DNA of 12,935 bases from Polyangiaceae bacterium (GTDB lineage Bacteria; Myxococcota_A; Polyangia; Polyangiales; Polyangiaceae): the NCBI GenBank assembly GCA_025934595.1, contig JAICXU010000026.1:1-12935 (forward strand), written 5' to 3'. Within the stretch, counting starts at the first letter, position 1. Every line of letters begins with the position of its first letter. The position numbers were made by a program, and so were the translations under genes. This document shows positions 6,177 through 12,935 of this stretch, one piece after another. The notes under the pieces are model-generated. The model did not search any database, was not told the origin of the DNA, and worked only from the letters and a program-made list of their open reading frames with translations.

Positions 6177-7286
6177 CTAGAAGCGGATGAGCGCGCCCGC
6201 GCCACCACCATGCGGCGTCACGATGGGCGACGGCGTGATTTTGATCTTCTGCGTGGCTTGTTTGTGAGAAGGGTGGGCCCTTCCCGCACCAGACGCGGCC
6301 GAGGGAGTCGACGGCGGCGCGTCATCCTTCGTGAGGAAGAGCACGGCGCTCGTCACGCCGAACGTGATCGCCACGCCGAACGCCATGTCGGCGATGAGCG
6401 CGTGGTTCTCGCCGTCGTCCGCCGTCGAGGACGTCGGGTTCTTGTCGAAGTCGCTCTTGTCGGACAAGGCCATCACGCCGAACCCGGTGCCGACGCCCGC
6501 GGCGACCACGGCGAGACCGCCCGTGGCGTACGCGGGAAGCTTGCTGCGAGGCTCGGCGGGCGGCGGCGCTGGCGGAGGAGGCGGAGGTTGCGGCGGCGGA
6601 ACGACCGCGACGACCGGCGGAGGCGGCGGCGCGGGCGCGGGCTCGAGATCGATCTTCACGTCTTGCTCCGACGCGAACGCGACATCGATGTCTTTGTCTT
6701 GCGACGTGTAACCGTCGGCGGTGACGTGAAGCTGGTATTTTCCCGGCGCGAGATCGAAATCGGCGGGCGCGGCGACCGGCGGTTTTCCTGCGACCGCCAC
6801 TTGCGCTTTCGCGGGCGTCGCCTCGACGTGCAGCTTGCCGGGCATGCCCTTGATTTCCGCTTCGCGCGCTTTCGTCTCGTCCGCCTCTTTCGACATTTTG
6901 GGCGGAACGTCGGCGAGGAATCGATCGTACGCGGCGATCGCGTCCGGAAACTTCCCGAGCCGATCATTGCAGAGACCGATGTAGCGGGCCGTCTGCGGCG
7001 TCGGCTTGATGGCATCCGCCGCCGTGAAGTCGTCGAGCGCGCCCTGCCAATCGCCGCCCTTGAATTTTTTCTCGCCCGCCGCGTAGCGCTTCTTCGCTTC
7101 GTTCAAGTCGGGCTTCGCCGTCGCGGCACCGCCGGCGGCTGGAGTGGTGGCGACTGGTTTTTTCGCCGTGTCTTTCGCCGGCGTCGTCTGCGCGTAAAGC
7201 GGCGCGGCAGGAAACGTCAGCGCCGCGGCGAGCGCGAGAGCGATCGCCTTCGAAAGCCCGTCGGAAGAGGCGTTTCTTCGAGTCAT
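6177..7286 (-). CDS. Secreted TPR/PEGA-domain protein with two C-terminal membrane segments
   Basis: The protein has 369 residues from ATG 7286. A signal peptide (about 1-32, ending LYA before Q33) is followed by a TPR-like helical region (about 60-127, with YAAGEKKFKGGDWQGAL and a second repeat to DRFLADV). Next is a PEGA-like beta domain (about 150-214, LAPGKYQLHVTADGY), then a Pro-rich stretch (216-246). Two hydrophobic segments follow (about 251-274 and 298-319), and then a polar linker and a tail ending in Phe. An upstream in-frame GTG at 7298 would add four residues. ATG 7286 is chosen because GAAGG lies 5 bases before it. Proteins of this build are typical of myxobacterial envelopes, with PEGA domains thought to contact surface layers or peptidoglycan; the exact role here is unknown. 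It is followed at 14 bases by the Asp-rich lipoprotein gene. Confidence 0.85.
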   Translation of the reverse strand: MTRRNASSDGLSKAIALALAAALTFPAAPLYAQTTPAKDTAKKPVATTPAAGGAATAKPDLNEAKKRYAAGEKKFKGGDWQGALDDFTAADAIKPTPQTARYIGLCNDRLGKFPDAIAAYDRFLADVPPKMSKEADETKAREAEIKGMPGKLHVEATPAKAQVAVAGKPPVAAPADFDLAPGKYQLHVTADGYTSQDKDIDVAFASEQDVKIDLEPAPAPPPPPVVAVVPPPQPPPPPPAPPPAEPRSKLPAYATGGLAVVAAGVGTGFGVMALSDKSDFDKNPTSSTADDGENHALIADMAFGVAITFGVTSAVLFLTKDDAPPSTPSAASGAGRAHPSHKQATQKIKITPSPIVTPHGGGAGALIRF

Positions 7287-7347
7287 GTCGGCCTTCACCG
7301 TACCCGAAGTAAGGGCACCATCGCAATCGGAGCTTTATTTCGCGTGT

Positions 7348-7390
7348 TCGCCTTCCGGCTCGTGATCAGCAGGCCTCGCCTTCCGGCTCG
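7348..7390. repeat. 15-bp direct repeat flanking the epimerase stop codon
   Basis: The sequence TCGCCTTCCGGCTCG occurs at 7348-7362 and again at 7376-7390, a period of 28. The right copy encodes EPEGE near the epimerase C-terminus; the left copy lies just past its stop (7366-7368). This looks like a small local duplication. Confidence 0.7.
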
Positions 7391-7782
7391 ACCAATTCAA
7401 TGAGAACGCCGCCGGTGGCCTTGGGATGCACGAACGCGACTTTGTGGCCGCGCGCGCCCGAGCGCGGCGACTCGTCGATGAGCGGAACGCCGAGCGACTT
7501 CAGGAGCGCGAGCGCGCTTTCGATGCCCTCGACCTCGACCGCGATGTGATGCAAGCCCGGGCCGCGCTTCTCGAGGAATTTTTCGAGCCCGTCATTTCCA
7601 CGCGGCGAGATGAGCTCGAGGCTCGAGTCTCCGATCGGAAGCAGCACCGCCTCCGTTTTTTGCGAAGCGACGGTCTCGCGCACGGACGCGTCGACACCGA
7701 GGACGGCTTTGTATTTCGCGAGCGCCTCGTCGATGTCGCGAACGCACACCGCGACGTGATCGATCTTCTTGACGACGAACAT
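7366..7782 (-). CDS. mce: Methylmalonyl-CoA epimerase
   Basis: This 138-residue VOC-fold protein has the normal length and sequence of methylmalonyl-CoA epimerase (EC 5.1.99.1). The enzyme interconverts (R)- and (S)-methylmalonyl-CoA in propionyl-CoA and odd-chain or branched-chain degradation. The two beta-alpha-beta halves are visible: KIDHVAVCVRDIDEAL at the start and GLHHIAVEVEGIESAL in the middle. Probable metal ligands are H9, E56 (in LELISP), H79 and E129 (in GGVLIELVE). The segment DESPRSGARGHKVAFVHP is highly typical of the family. ATG 7782 is preceded by AGAGG at a rather short distance of 3 bases. No methylmalonyl-CoA mutase or carboxylase gene is in the window. The - strand TPR/PEGA gene begins 79 bases downstream; linkage to it is possible but not shown. 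Confidence 0.92.
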   Translation of the reverse strand: MFVVKKIDHVAVCVRDIDEALAKYKAVLGVDASVRETVASQKTEAVLLPIGDSSLELISPRGNDGLEKFLEKRGPGLHHIAVEVEGIESALALLKSLGVPLIDESPRSGARGHKVAFVHPKATGGVLIELVEPEGEAC

Positions 7783-7881
7783 GCGCCTCTATGTAGCACT
7801 GCGATCGCGCCTCTGGCGAAGTCCGAAAAGAACGCCTATCGTGCCCGGGCTACACCTTACGGCTCTCGCTCGGAGGCGATC
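7783..7881. promoter_or_regulatory. Divergent intergenic region between epimerase and Pro-rich lipoprotein
   Basis: These 99 bases separate divergently transcribed genes and should hold promoters for both. On the + strand TGGCGA (7814-7819) and TATCGT (7837-7842), 17 apart, are the best pair I see, matching the sigma-70 consensus at only 3 and 4 of 6. A strong ribosome site GGAGG (7872-7876) lies 5 bases before the ATG at 7882. I see no convincing operator. Confidence 0.25.
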
Positions 7882-8496
7882 ATGGCTCGGATGCTTTCAC
7901 TCAAATTCTCGTTGGTGTTCCTGGGCATGACGCTCCTCTTCATGACGGGCTGCGGCTCGAGCCTCGCGCAACCGTTCGATCAAATGAAGCAAGCGCCGAT
8001 CACGGTGTTTCGTCTCCAGAACTTCGTCCCTCCGCAGCAAACTGCCGCCGCCGCCGCGCCCGCGGGCATCACGTTGCCGCCGCAAATCCAGAGTTGGATC
8101 ACGGCGGGCGCATCGATGCTGCCGCCGGGGCTCTTGCCGCCGGGCTTGATCCCGGGCGCAGCGCCCGCGCCGGTCGCGCAGAACATTCCGATGTTCCACA
8201 ACTTCCCGATCTTGGGATCGGCGAACATCACCGACTCGAAGATCCACGACGAGATCCTCTCGATCTTCGGCACGTCGGGCGAATGGCAAACGCCGAAAGA
8301 GAACTGCATGTACGCCGAGTTCGGATTCTCGATCGGCCAGATCAATCAGCCGCCGGCCGACATCTTGGTCTCGCTCTCGTGCAGCCAAGTGAACACGTCG
8401 GGATTCGCATGGCCGTACGGCGCGAACACGGGCCTCACCGACGACGCCGAGAAGCGCATCATCGCCGTCGTGAAAACCGTCTTCGGCGGAGCGTGA
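7882..8496 (+). CDS. Pro-rich lipoprotein of unknown function
   Basis: The 204-residue product starts at ATG 7882 with GGAGG 5 bases upstream. A basic, hydrophobic signal sequence ends in MTGC (Cys24), a slightly unusual but acceptable lipobox with Met at -3. The mature part has an Ala/Pro-rich segment with LPPGLLPPGLIPG repeats, followed by a more globular C-terminal half containing two further cysteines (in KENCMYAEF and LSCSQV) that could form a disulfide. I do not recognise a domain. It is probably anchored in the outer membrane or the periplasmic face of the inner membrane. The acyltransferase gene starts 40 bases downstream on the same strand, so one transcript is possible. Confidence 0.8.
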   Translation: MARMLSLKFSLVFLGMTLLFMTGCGSSLAQPFDQMKQAPITVFRLQNFVPPQQTAAAAAPAGITLPPQIQSWITAGASMLPPGLLPPGLIPGAAPAPVAQNIPMFHNFPILGSANITDSKIHDEILSIFGTSGEWQTPKENCMYAEFGFSIGQINQPPADILVSLSCSQVNTSGFAWPYGANTGLTDDAEKRIIAVVKTVFGGA

Positions 8497-8508
8497 CGGC
8501 GCAAGCCG

Positions 8509-8532
8509 AGGTCTAGGTCCAGGTTTAGGTCG
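8509..8532 (+). repeat. Four tandem AGGTNN hexamers in the leader of the acyltransferase gene
   Basis: Units AGGTCT (8509), AGGTCC (8515), AGGTTT (8521) and AGGTCG (8527) stand head to tail. The last AGG is 7 bases before the GTG start at 8537 and is the likely ribosome site, so each unit offers a similar weak Shine-Dalgarno core. A change in copy number could alter spacing or leader length. Confidence 0.8.
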
Positions 8533-8536
8533 TCAC

Positions 8537-11203
8537 GTGGAACCTCGGCCGCTCGTCGCGTACGAGCCGAACCCGATCCTCGACCTTCTCTACAAACGAT
8601 TCTTCGAGCACATCGAGGTCGACGAGGCGTGGGCAAAAGCGGTGCGCGCCGCTGACGCACGCGGCACGGTCGTCTACGTGCTGCGCAATTTGAGCTTCGT
8701 CGATTTCTTTGCGCTCGATCACCTCACAAAAAGGCTGAATTTACCGCAGGTCCGCTTCGCGAATGATCTCGGGCTCTGGATTTTGGAGCCGATGGGACGC
8801 GGCTGGCTGCATGCGCTCACGAAGCGAAGCGAGGCGTCGGACGCGGAAGATTTGGAGAGCGCGCTGATGAACGGCGCATCGGCCGCGCTTTTTTTGAAGC
8901 GCCCGCCGACGCTGCTCGATCCGAGCGCACGCGCGCACAAACAAGGCGACATTTTCATTCGCACGCTCTTCGACGCGCAACGAAAGACCGACAAGCCGAT
9001 CTTGCTCGTGCCGCAGGTGTTCGTGTGGTCGAAAGAAAAAGACGCTGCCGAGCGATCGCTGATGGACGCGGTGCTCGGTCCGCGCGAGTGGCCCGGCAAA
9101 ATTCGAACGGTCGCGCAGTTCCTCGGTAACTATCGACACGTCACGCTCCGTGCGGGCGAGCCGATCGACGTGAAGGCCTTCCTCGCCCAAGAGGCCGCAC
9201 AAGAGGCGGCGCAAAAAGAAAAAACGTCCGACGACGTGCTCGTGCGCCGCATCACGTATTCGCTCCTGCGCCGCATCGAGCGCGAGAGGCACGGCGTGCT
9301 CGGCCCCACGCGCAAGCCCGCCGATCGCATTCGCGACGCGGTCCTCAGAGGCCCGAAGCTGCAAAAGGTCATCACCGAGATGGCGGGCGAAGGCGAAGCC
9401 GAGCGACGCTTCATGAGCTGGAAGGCGCTCGCGATGCTGCGCGAGATGGAAGCGCAGCTCGAGATGACGACGATCCGCGCGCTCGACGAGTTCTTCGACC
9501 GCACGCTGCCGATCATGTTCACCGGTCTCGAGATCGACGAGAAAGGTCTCGAGCGGCTGCGCAGCGCGATGAAGGACGGCTCGGTCGTTCTTCTCCCGAG
9601 CCACAAATCGCACATCGATTACATCGTGCTCGCATATGTACTCTACACGCATCACATCGGGCTCCCGGTGATCGCGGCGGGAGACAATCTCGCGTTTTTT
9701 CCGCTCGGCCCGATCTTGCGACGCGCGGGCGCGTTCTTCATTCGCAGGAGCTTCAAAGGCGATCGCCTCTACGGCGCCGTCGTCGACGCGTACATGCGCC
9801 GTCTGATTTTGGACGGCTGGTCGCTGGAATTTTTTCTCGAAGGCGGTCGTTCGCGCACGGGAAAATTGCTGCCGCCGAAGCTCGGGCTCCTCTCGCTCGT
9901 CGTCGACGCCGCGCTCGGCGTGAAAGGAAAGCCGGTGCAGTTCGCGCCGGTTTCGATCGGCTACGAGCGGCTCGTCGAAGAGTCGAGCTACGTGCGCGAG
10001 CTCTCGGGTGGAGAAAAAACGAAGGAAGACGTGCGCGGGCTTTTTGCAGCCGCGAAAGTGCTCGGCGATCGCTACGGGCGCATGAACGTGCAGTTCGGCG
10101 AGCTCATCACGCTCGGCGACATCGCCTCGAGCTTCGAAGACGGGCCGCCTTCGAGACCGACTCCCGACGATCGCGGCCTCGCCATGACGCCGGCTCGGAG
10201 GCGCGCCGTCGTCACACGTCTCGCGTATCGGGTGATGAACGAGATCAACCGCGTGACCTCCGTCACCGCGGGCGCGCTCGTGGCGATGGCCCTCCTCACG
10301 CACGAGCAACGCGGTCTCTCGCACGTCGATCTCATTCGATCGTGTCGCGAGCTCGGCGCGATCTTGCACGAGCACGGCGCGCGCATGTCGCCGTCGCTCG
10401 CCGGTGCGGACGGCGTGCCGCGAGAATCGGCGCTCGTCGACGCCGTGGAGCTCTTCGTGCGCGCGGGTCACGTCGAGGCACGCGAAACGGGCGCTACTGC
10501 GGAAGCGCCGAAGCGAAATCGAGGGAAAAAGAAGCGGATTTCCGGCACCGAGGTCGTGTACATCGTGCCGGACGACGCGCGGCTTCCGCTGAACCTCGCG
10601 AAGAACATCGTCATCCATTTCTTCGTGTCGCGAGCGATGGTGGCCATTCCGCTCGCGGCCACGGACGGAATGAACGAAGCCGCGCTGTCCGATCGCGTGC
10701 AAGCCCTCTCGCGTCTCTTCAAATACGAGTTCCAATTCCGCGCCGACGCGCCGTTCTCGCAAATCTTCCAGGACACCCTCGGCGACATGACGTCCGAAAG
10801 CGAGATCACGCGCGACGCCGGCACGATCCGCATCGCGTCCACTCCCCACGGCGAGCGCGTGCGGCTCTATGCGCGTATCGTCCTCAACTTCTTGGAAGGC
10901 TATCGCGTCGCAGCGCGTTCTCTCTCTGCGCTGCTTCGTGGCCCTCTCACCGCGAAGGATCTCACGAAGCGCGCGATCGCCACCGGAGAGCGCATGTTCC
11001 TCGCCGCCGAGATCACGCGCCGCGAAGCGGTGAGCCGCCTCCTCTTCGACAACGCGTTCGCCTCGTTCGTCGATCAAGGCTACTTGACGCGCACCGACGG
11101 CAAGCTCGCGCTCGCGACGAGCTACACGAGCGCGGAGACGGTTCGCACGATCGAGGCGCGCGTCGTCGCTCTCTTCGCGCGCGCACGAGGCGACGGCGCA
11201 TGA
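8537..11203 (+). CDS. plsB: Glycerol-3-phosphate acyltransferase, PlsB type
   Basis: The 888-residue protein starts at GTG 8537. It carries all four acyltransferase blocks of PlsB: I, HKSHID (H356, D361); II, GDNLAFFPLGPILRR with GAFFIRR (from G382); III, FLEGGRSRTG (E435 to G442); IV, FAPVSIGYERL (from F469). The family transfers an acyl group to sn-glycerol-3-phosphate to make lysophosphatidate, the first step of phospholipid synthesis (EC 2.3.1.15), at the inner membrane. Escherichia coli PlsB has about 807 residues, so this one is somewhat longer. The N-terminal 200 residues look like a degenerate copy of the acyltransferase fold (see findings). A short QEAAQEAAQ repeat and a Lys/Arg-rich stretch (KRNRGKKKR) mark likely loops. 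Its stop overlaps the next start as ATGA. A related 1-acylglycerol-phosphate specificity cannot be excluded, but the motif set favours PlsB. Confidence 0.92.
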   Translation: MEPRPLVAYEPNPILDLLYKRFFEHIEVDEAWAKAVRAADARGTVVYVLRNLSFVDFFALDHLTKRLNLPQVRFANDLGLWILEPMGRGWLHALTKRSEASDAEDLESALMNGASAALFLKRPPTLLDPSARAHKQGDIFIRTLFDAQRKTDKPILLVPQVFVWSKEKDAAERSLMDAVLGPREWPGKIRTVAQFLGNYRHVTLRAGEPIDVKAFLAQEAAQEAAQKEKTSDDVLVRRITYSLLRRIERERHGVLGPTRKPADRIRDAVLRGPKLQKVITEMAGEGEAERRFMSWKALAMLREMEAQLEMTTIRALDEFFDRTLPIMFTGLEIDEKGLERLRSAMKDGSVVLLPSHKSHIDYIVLAYVLYTHHIGLPVIAAGDNLAFFPLGPILRRAGAFFIRRSFKGDRLYGAVVDAYMRRLILDGWSLEFFLEGGRSRTGKLLPPKLGLLSLVVDAALGVKGKPVQFAPVSIGYERLVEESSYVRELSGGEKTKEDVRGLFAAAKVLGDRYGRMNVQFGELITLGDIASSFEDGPPSRPTPDDRGLAMTPARRRAVVTRLAYRVMNEINRVTSVTAGALVAMALLTHEQRGLSHVDLIRSCRELGAILHEHGARMSPSLAGADGVPRESALVDAVELFVRAGHVEARETGATAEAPKRNRGKKKRISGTEVVYIVPDDARLPLNLAKNIVIHFFVSRAMVAIPLAATDGMNEAALSDRVQALSRLFKYEFQFRADAPFSQIFQDTLGDMTSESEITRDAGTIRIASTPHGERVRLYARIVLNFLEGYRVAARSLSALLRGPLTAKDLTKRAIATGERMFLAAEITRREAVSRLLFDNAFASFVDQGYLTRTDGKLALATSYTSAETVRTIEARVVALFARARGDGA

Positions 11204-12012
11204 ACGCGCGCCTCCTCCTTGTCGCGATCGCCCTGGAAATAAGCCAAATCGGATGCACCCTGCCCTCGCCGCTCGCGCCCGAGCTCACGGGGTCGATCGG
11301 TATGACGCATCGAGGAATGCTCGAAAACGGTCGGGAGATTCCCGCCACGGGCGACGGCTACATTTTCTTGCGCGACAACGGACGCCACTTCGCGACCGAG
11401 CGCTTCGCGTCCGCGATCGAGCGCGCGGCAAAGAGCGTCGAGGATCAGCGACCAGGTGGAACGCTCGTCATCGGCGACGTCTCCGCGAAGCACGGCGGCG
11501 CGCTTCTCCCCCATCTGTCGCATCGCGCCGGGCGTGACGCGGATTTGATTTTGTACGCGGAGACGATCGAGGGCGTGCCCGTGGCCGCACCCGGCTTCGT
11601 GCATTACGGCGCCGACGGCCTCGCCTGGGACGAGAAGAATCATCGCTTCCTGCGATTCGACGTCGAGCGCGAATGGCTGCTCGTCAAAGCGCTCTTGGAG
11701 GATCCGAATGCACGCATCCAATGGATGTTCGCGAATCACGTCATCGAAGCGCGCCTCGTCGAGTGGGCGCGCGCGCGCGGCGAGCCCGACGAGATCGTGT
11801 GGCGCGCCGAACAAGTGATGCTCGAGCCGCATCCCGGCGGCCCGCACGACGATCACCTTCACGTGCGCACCGCATGCTCGGCCGAGGAGATCGAAACGGG
11901 CTGCGTGCCGTACGGCCCCGAACGACCGTGGCTCGCGGTGACGATCCCCGAGCCCGTCATCGACGACGCCGATCTCGCAAAGAGCCTATTTTTGCCGATG
12001 GATTCGCGATGA
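11200..12012 (+). CDS. Penicillin-insensitive murein endopeptidase-like protein (peptidase M74, MepA family)
   Basis: The 270-residue product starts at an ATG overlapping the previous stop, with GAGG 9 bases upstream. A hydrophobic N-terminus ends in QIGC (Cys19); Gln at -3 makes this a weak lipobox, so a lipoprotein is possible but not certain. The metallopeptidase signature of the LAS/M74 group is complete: H105-x2-H108-x6-D115 (in SHRAGRDAD) and H216-D-D-H219-x-H221 (in HDDHLHVR). These match the zinc ligands and active-site histidines of MepA. MepA cleaves D-alanyl-meso-diaminopimelate cross-links in murein in the periplasm. Sequence outside the motifs is divergent, so the exact bond is uncertain. 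A murein hydrolase encoded between a phospholipid enzyme and a DNA methyltransferase is unusual. Its stop overlaps the methyltransferase start (ATGA). Confidence 0.85.
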   Translation: MNARLLLVAIALEISQIGCTLPSPLAPELTGSIGMTHRGMLENGREIPATGDGYIFLRDNGRHFATERFASAIERAAKSVEDQRPGGTLVIGDVSAKHGGALLPHLSHRAGRDADLILYAETIEGVPVAAPGFVHYGADGLAWDEKNHRFLRFDVEREWLLVKALLEDPNARIQWMFANHVIEARLVEWARARGEPDEIVWRAEQVMLEPHPGGPHDDHLHVRTACSAEEIETGCVPYGPERPWLAVTIPEPVIDDADLAKSLFLPMDSR

Positions 12013-12872
12013 CGACCAAGGCCGCGAGCGTCACGCTGATCCACGGCGACGCGATCGATCTCGAGAAATTCGTCGCCGCTTCGAGCGTCGACCTCGCGTA
12101 TCTCGACCCTCCGTTCGCGGTAGGCGTGGCCTTCAAATCGCGCAAAGGCCATGTCGCCTACGACGATCGATGGCCCTCGCTCGACGCATACTTGAAGTGG
12201 CTCGAGCCTCGCGTCGCCGTGGTGCGCGCGCTCCTCTCCGAGCGCGGCACCATGTGGCTGCATCTCGATCATCGCGCCGTGCACGAGGCGAAAGCTGTCG
12301 CCGATCGCGTGTTCGGACGCGAGGCGTTCGCGGGCGAGATCATTTGGCTGCCCGGCAACGGAAGCAAGGCGCGGCGTGGACCTGGCGCGACCCACCAGAC
12401 GATCTTGCTCTACGCGAAGACGAAAAAATTCATCTGGAACGCGAAGGACCCCGAGCTGCGCGCGCCGTTCGCGAAGACGAGCCTCTCGATGCATTTCCAG
12501 AATGAGGACGCGAAGGGCCGCGCGTATCGAGACCGCACGATCAACGGCAAGACGTATCGTTACTACGCCGACGAAGGCCGGGCGCTCGGCAGCGTGTGGA
12601 GCGATTGCCCCGCGATGCTCGCGAACACGCCGCTCCGAAAGGAGAGCACGGGTTATCCGACGCAAAAACCGATGAAGCTCCTCGAGCGCATCGTGAAGGC
12701 ATCGAGCGTCGAAGCCAGCCTCGTGCTCGATCCGTTTTGCGGATCCGGCACGACCCTCGAAGCGGCGGTGAAGCTCGGACGCCGCGCGATCGGCTGCGAC
12801 GTGGGAGACATCGCGATCACGACGGTGAAGAAGCGCCTCGCGAACGCGAAAATACCCTTCAAAACAAGCTGA
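12009..12872 (+). CDS. Site-specific DNA methyltransferase, beta class (N6-adenine or N4-cytosine)
   Basis: The 287-residue protein starts at the ATG overlapping the previous stop. The catalytic motif IV, LDPPF (D33 to F36), comes first, and the AdoMet-binding motif I, LDPFCGSGTT (240-249), lies near the C-terminus, preceded by YPTQKPMKLLERIV (from Y216). This motif order is that of beta-class amino-methyltransferases. DPPF occurs in both N6-adenine and N4-cytosine enzymes, so the target base is not settled. The target-recognition region is the variable middle (about 100-200). No restriction endonuclease is seen beside it, so it looks solitary and may act in gene regulation or chromosome biology; this is inference. 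The last residues include an ATA codon (AKIPFKTS), rare in this window. The gene ends 11 bases from the probable convergent gene. Confidence 0.9.
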   Translation: MTTKAASVTLIHGDAIDLEKFVAASSVDLAYLDPPFAVGVAFKSRKGHVAYDDRWPSLDAYLKWLEPRVAVVRALLSERGTMWLHLDHRAVHEAKAVADRVFGREAFAGEIIWLPGNGSKARRGPGATHQTILLYAKTKKFIWNAKDPELRAPFAKTSLSMHFQNEDAKGRAYRDRTINGKTYRYYADEGRALGSVWSDCPAMLANTPLRKESTGYPTQKPMKLLERIVKASSVEASLVLDPFCGSGTTLEAAVKLGRRAIGCDVGDIAITTVKKRLANAKIPFKTS

Positions 12873-12883
12873 TTTCGCGTTGT

Positions 12884-12935
12884 CTACGCCGCAGCGACTT
12901 TTTCTTCGCGCACCACTTCGAGAAGCCGGTCGAGC
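12884..12935 (-). CDS. C-terminal end of a convergent gene (5' part outside the window)
   Basis: On the - strand an open frame runs in from the right edge and ends at TAG (12886-12884). The 16 visible residues, LDRLLEVVREEKVAAA, look like an amphipathic helix with normal codon choice for this genome. The convergent arrangement with an 11-base gap fits the tight packing elsewhere. Nothing can be said about function, and so short a stretch could be chance. Confidence 0.4.
   Translation of the reverse strand, partial: LDRLLEVVREEKVAAA

Noticed and set aside
6560..6650. GGCGGAGGAGG-type repeats as a possible regulatory repeat
   Set aside because: They encode the Pro-rich linker (216-246) of the TPR/PEGA protein and need no further explanation.
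7287..7298. GTG start for the TPR/PEGA protein
   Set aside because: It adds four residues without a good ribosome site, whereas GAAGG is well placed for the ATG at 7286.
6168..7403. Long + strand open frame opposite the TPR/PEGA gene
   Set aside because: It is extremely Arg-rich with no domain, and is the antisense shadow of a gene with a signal peptide, TPR and PEGA regions.
8741..11077. Very long - strand open frame opposite the acyltransferase gene
   Set aside because: It is Arg/His/Glu-rich with no recognisable domain and lies wholly antisense to plsB, whose motifs are unmistakable. Long antisense frames are expected at this GC content.
11673..12008. N-terminal extension of the methyltransferase frame
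   Set aside because: The extension overlaps the conserved M74 peptidase gene in another frame and is Arg-rich. The ATGA overlap at 12009 gives a normal methyltransferase N-terminus.
1..12935. tRNA, rRNA, CRISPR, insertion sequence or phage attachment site
   Set aside because: I found no regular spaced repeats, transposase or integrase motifs, or cloverleaf-like sequence on reading through; intergenic space is too small for most of these.

Overview
The window is a dense, GC-rich stretch of bacterial chromosome. Its content points to a myxobacterium or close relative of the former Deltaproteobacteria. The clues are two eukaryotic-type Ser/Thr kinases (one fused to a receiver domain, one to a PilZ domain), a MopE-type cysteine-rich protein, a TPR/PEGA protein, several small lipoproteins with Asp- or Pro-rich tails, and a plant-type threonine synthase. 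This placement is inferred from gene content; no rRNA or marker gene is present. I saw no tRNA, rRNA, CRISPR array, insertion sequence or integrase. No gene-free stretch exceeds about 150 bases.

Block 1 (about 1-2997, + strand) is a tightly overlapping trio. It holds the C-terminal end of a membrane-anchored protein resembling the TPR/PEGA protein of block 2, an exported cysteine-rich protein with MopE-type motifs and four nine-cysteine modules, and a plant-type threonine synthase homologue. In that homologue the codon for the PLP-binding lysine reads isoleucine (ATA), although the rest of the protein is well conserved. This is the most striking single observation in the window.

Block 2 (7782 down to 2998, - strand) contains methylmalonyl-CoA epimerase, a secreted TPR/PEGA protein, an Asp-rich lipoprotein, a kinase with a C-terminal PilZ domain, and a kinase with an N-terminal receiver domain. 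The TPR/PEGA and lipoprotein genes form one unit. The two kinases form another, joined by a 4-base GTGA overlap. A tandem-hairpin intergenic region separates these units. The last kinase ends directly against the stop codon of the block 1 threonine synthase homologue.

Block 3 (7882-12872, + strand) starts with a Pro-rich lipoprotein. After a short leader with four AGGTNN hexamers come a PlsB-type glycerol-3-phosphate acyltransferase, an M74 (MepA-like) murein endopeptidase and a solitary beta-class DNA methyltransferase, the last three coupled by ATGA overlaps. The last bases hold the probable C-terminal end of a convergent - strand gene.

The recurring themes are envelope biogenesis (phospholipid first step, murein cleavage, lipoproteins, TPR/PEGA proteins) and a kinase pair that could join receiver phosphorylation, PilZ sensing and Ser/Thr phosphorylation. 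How these fit together functionally is inference.
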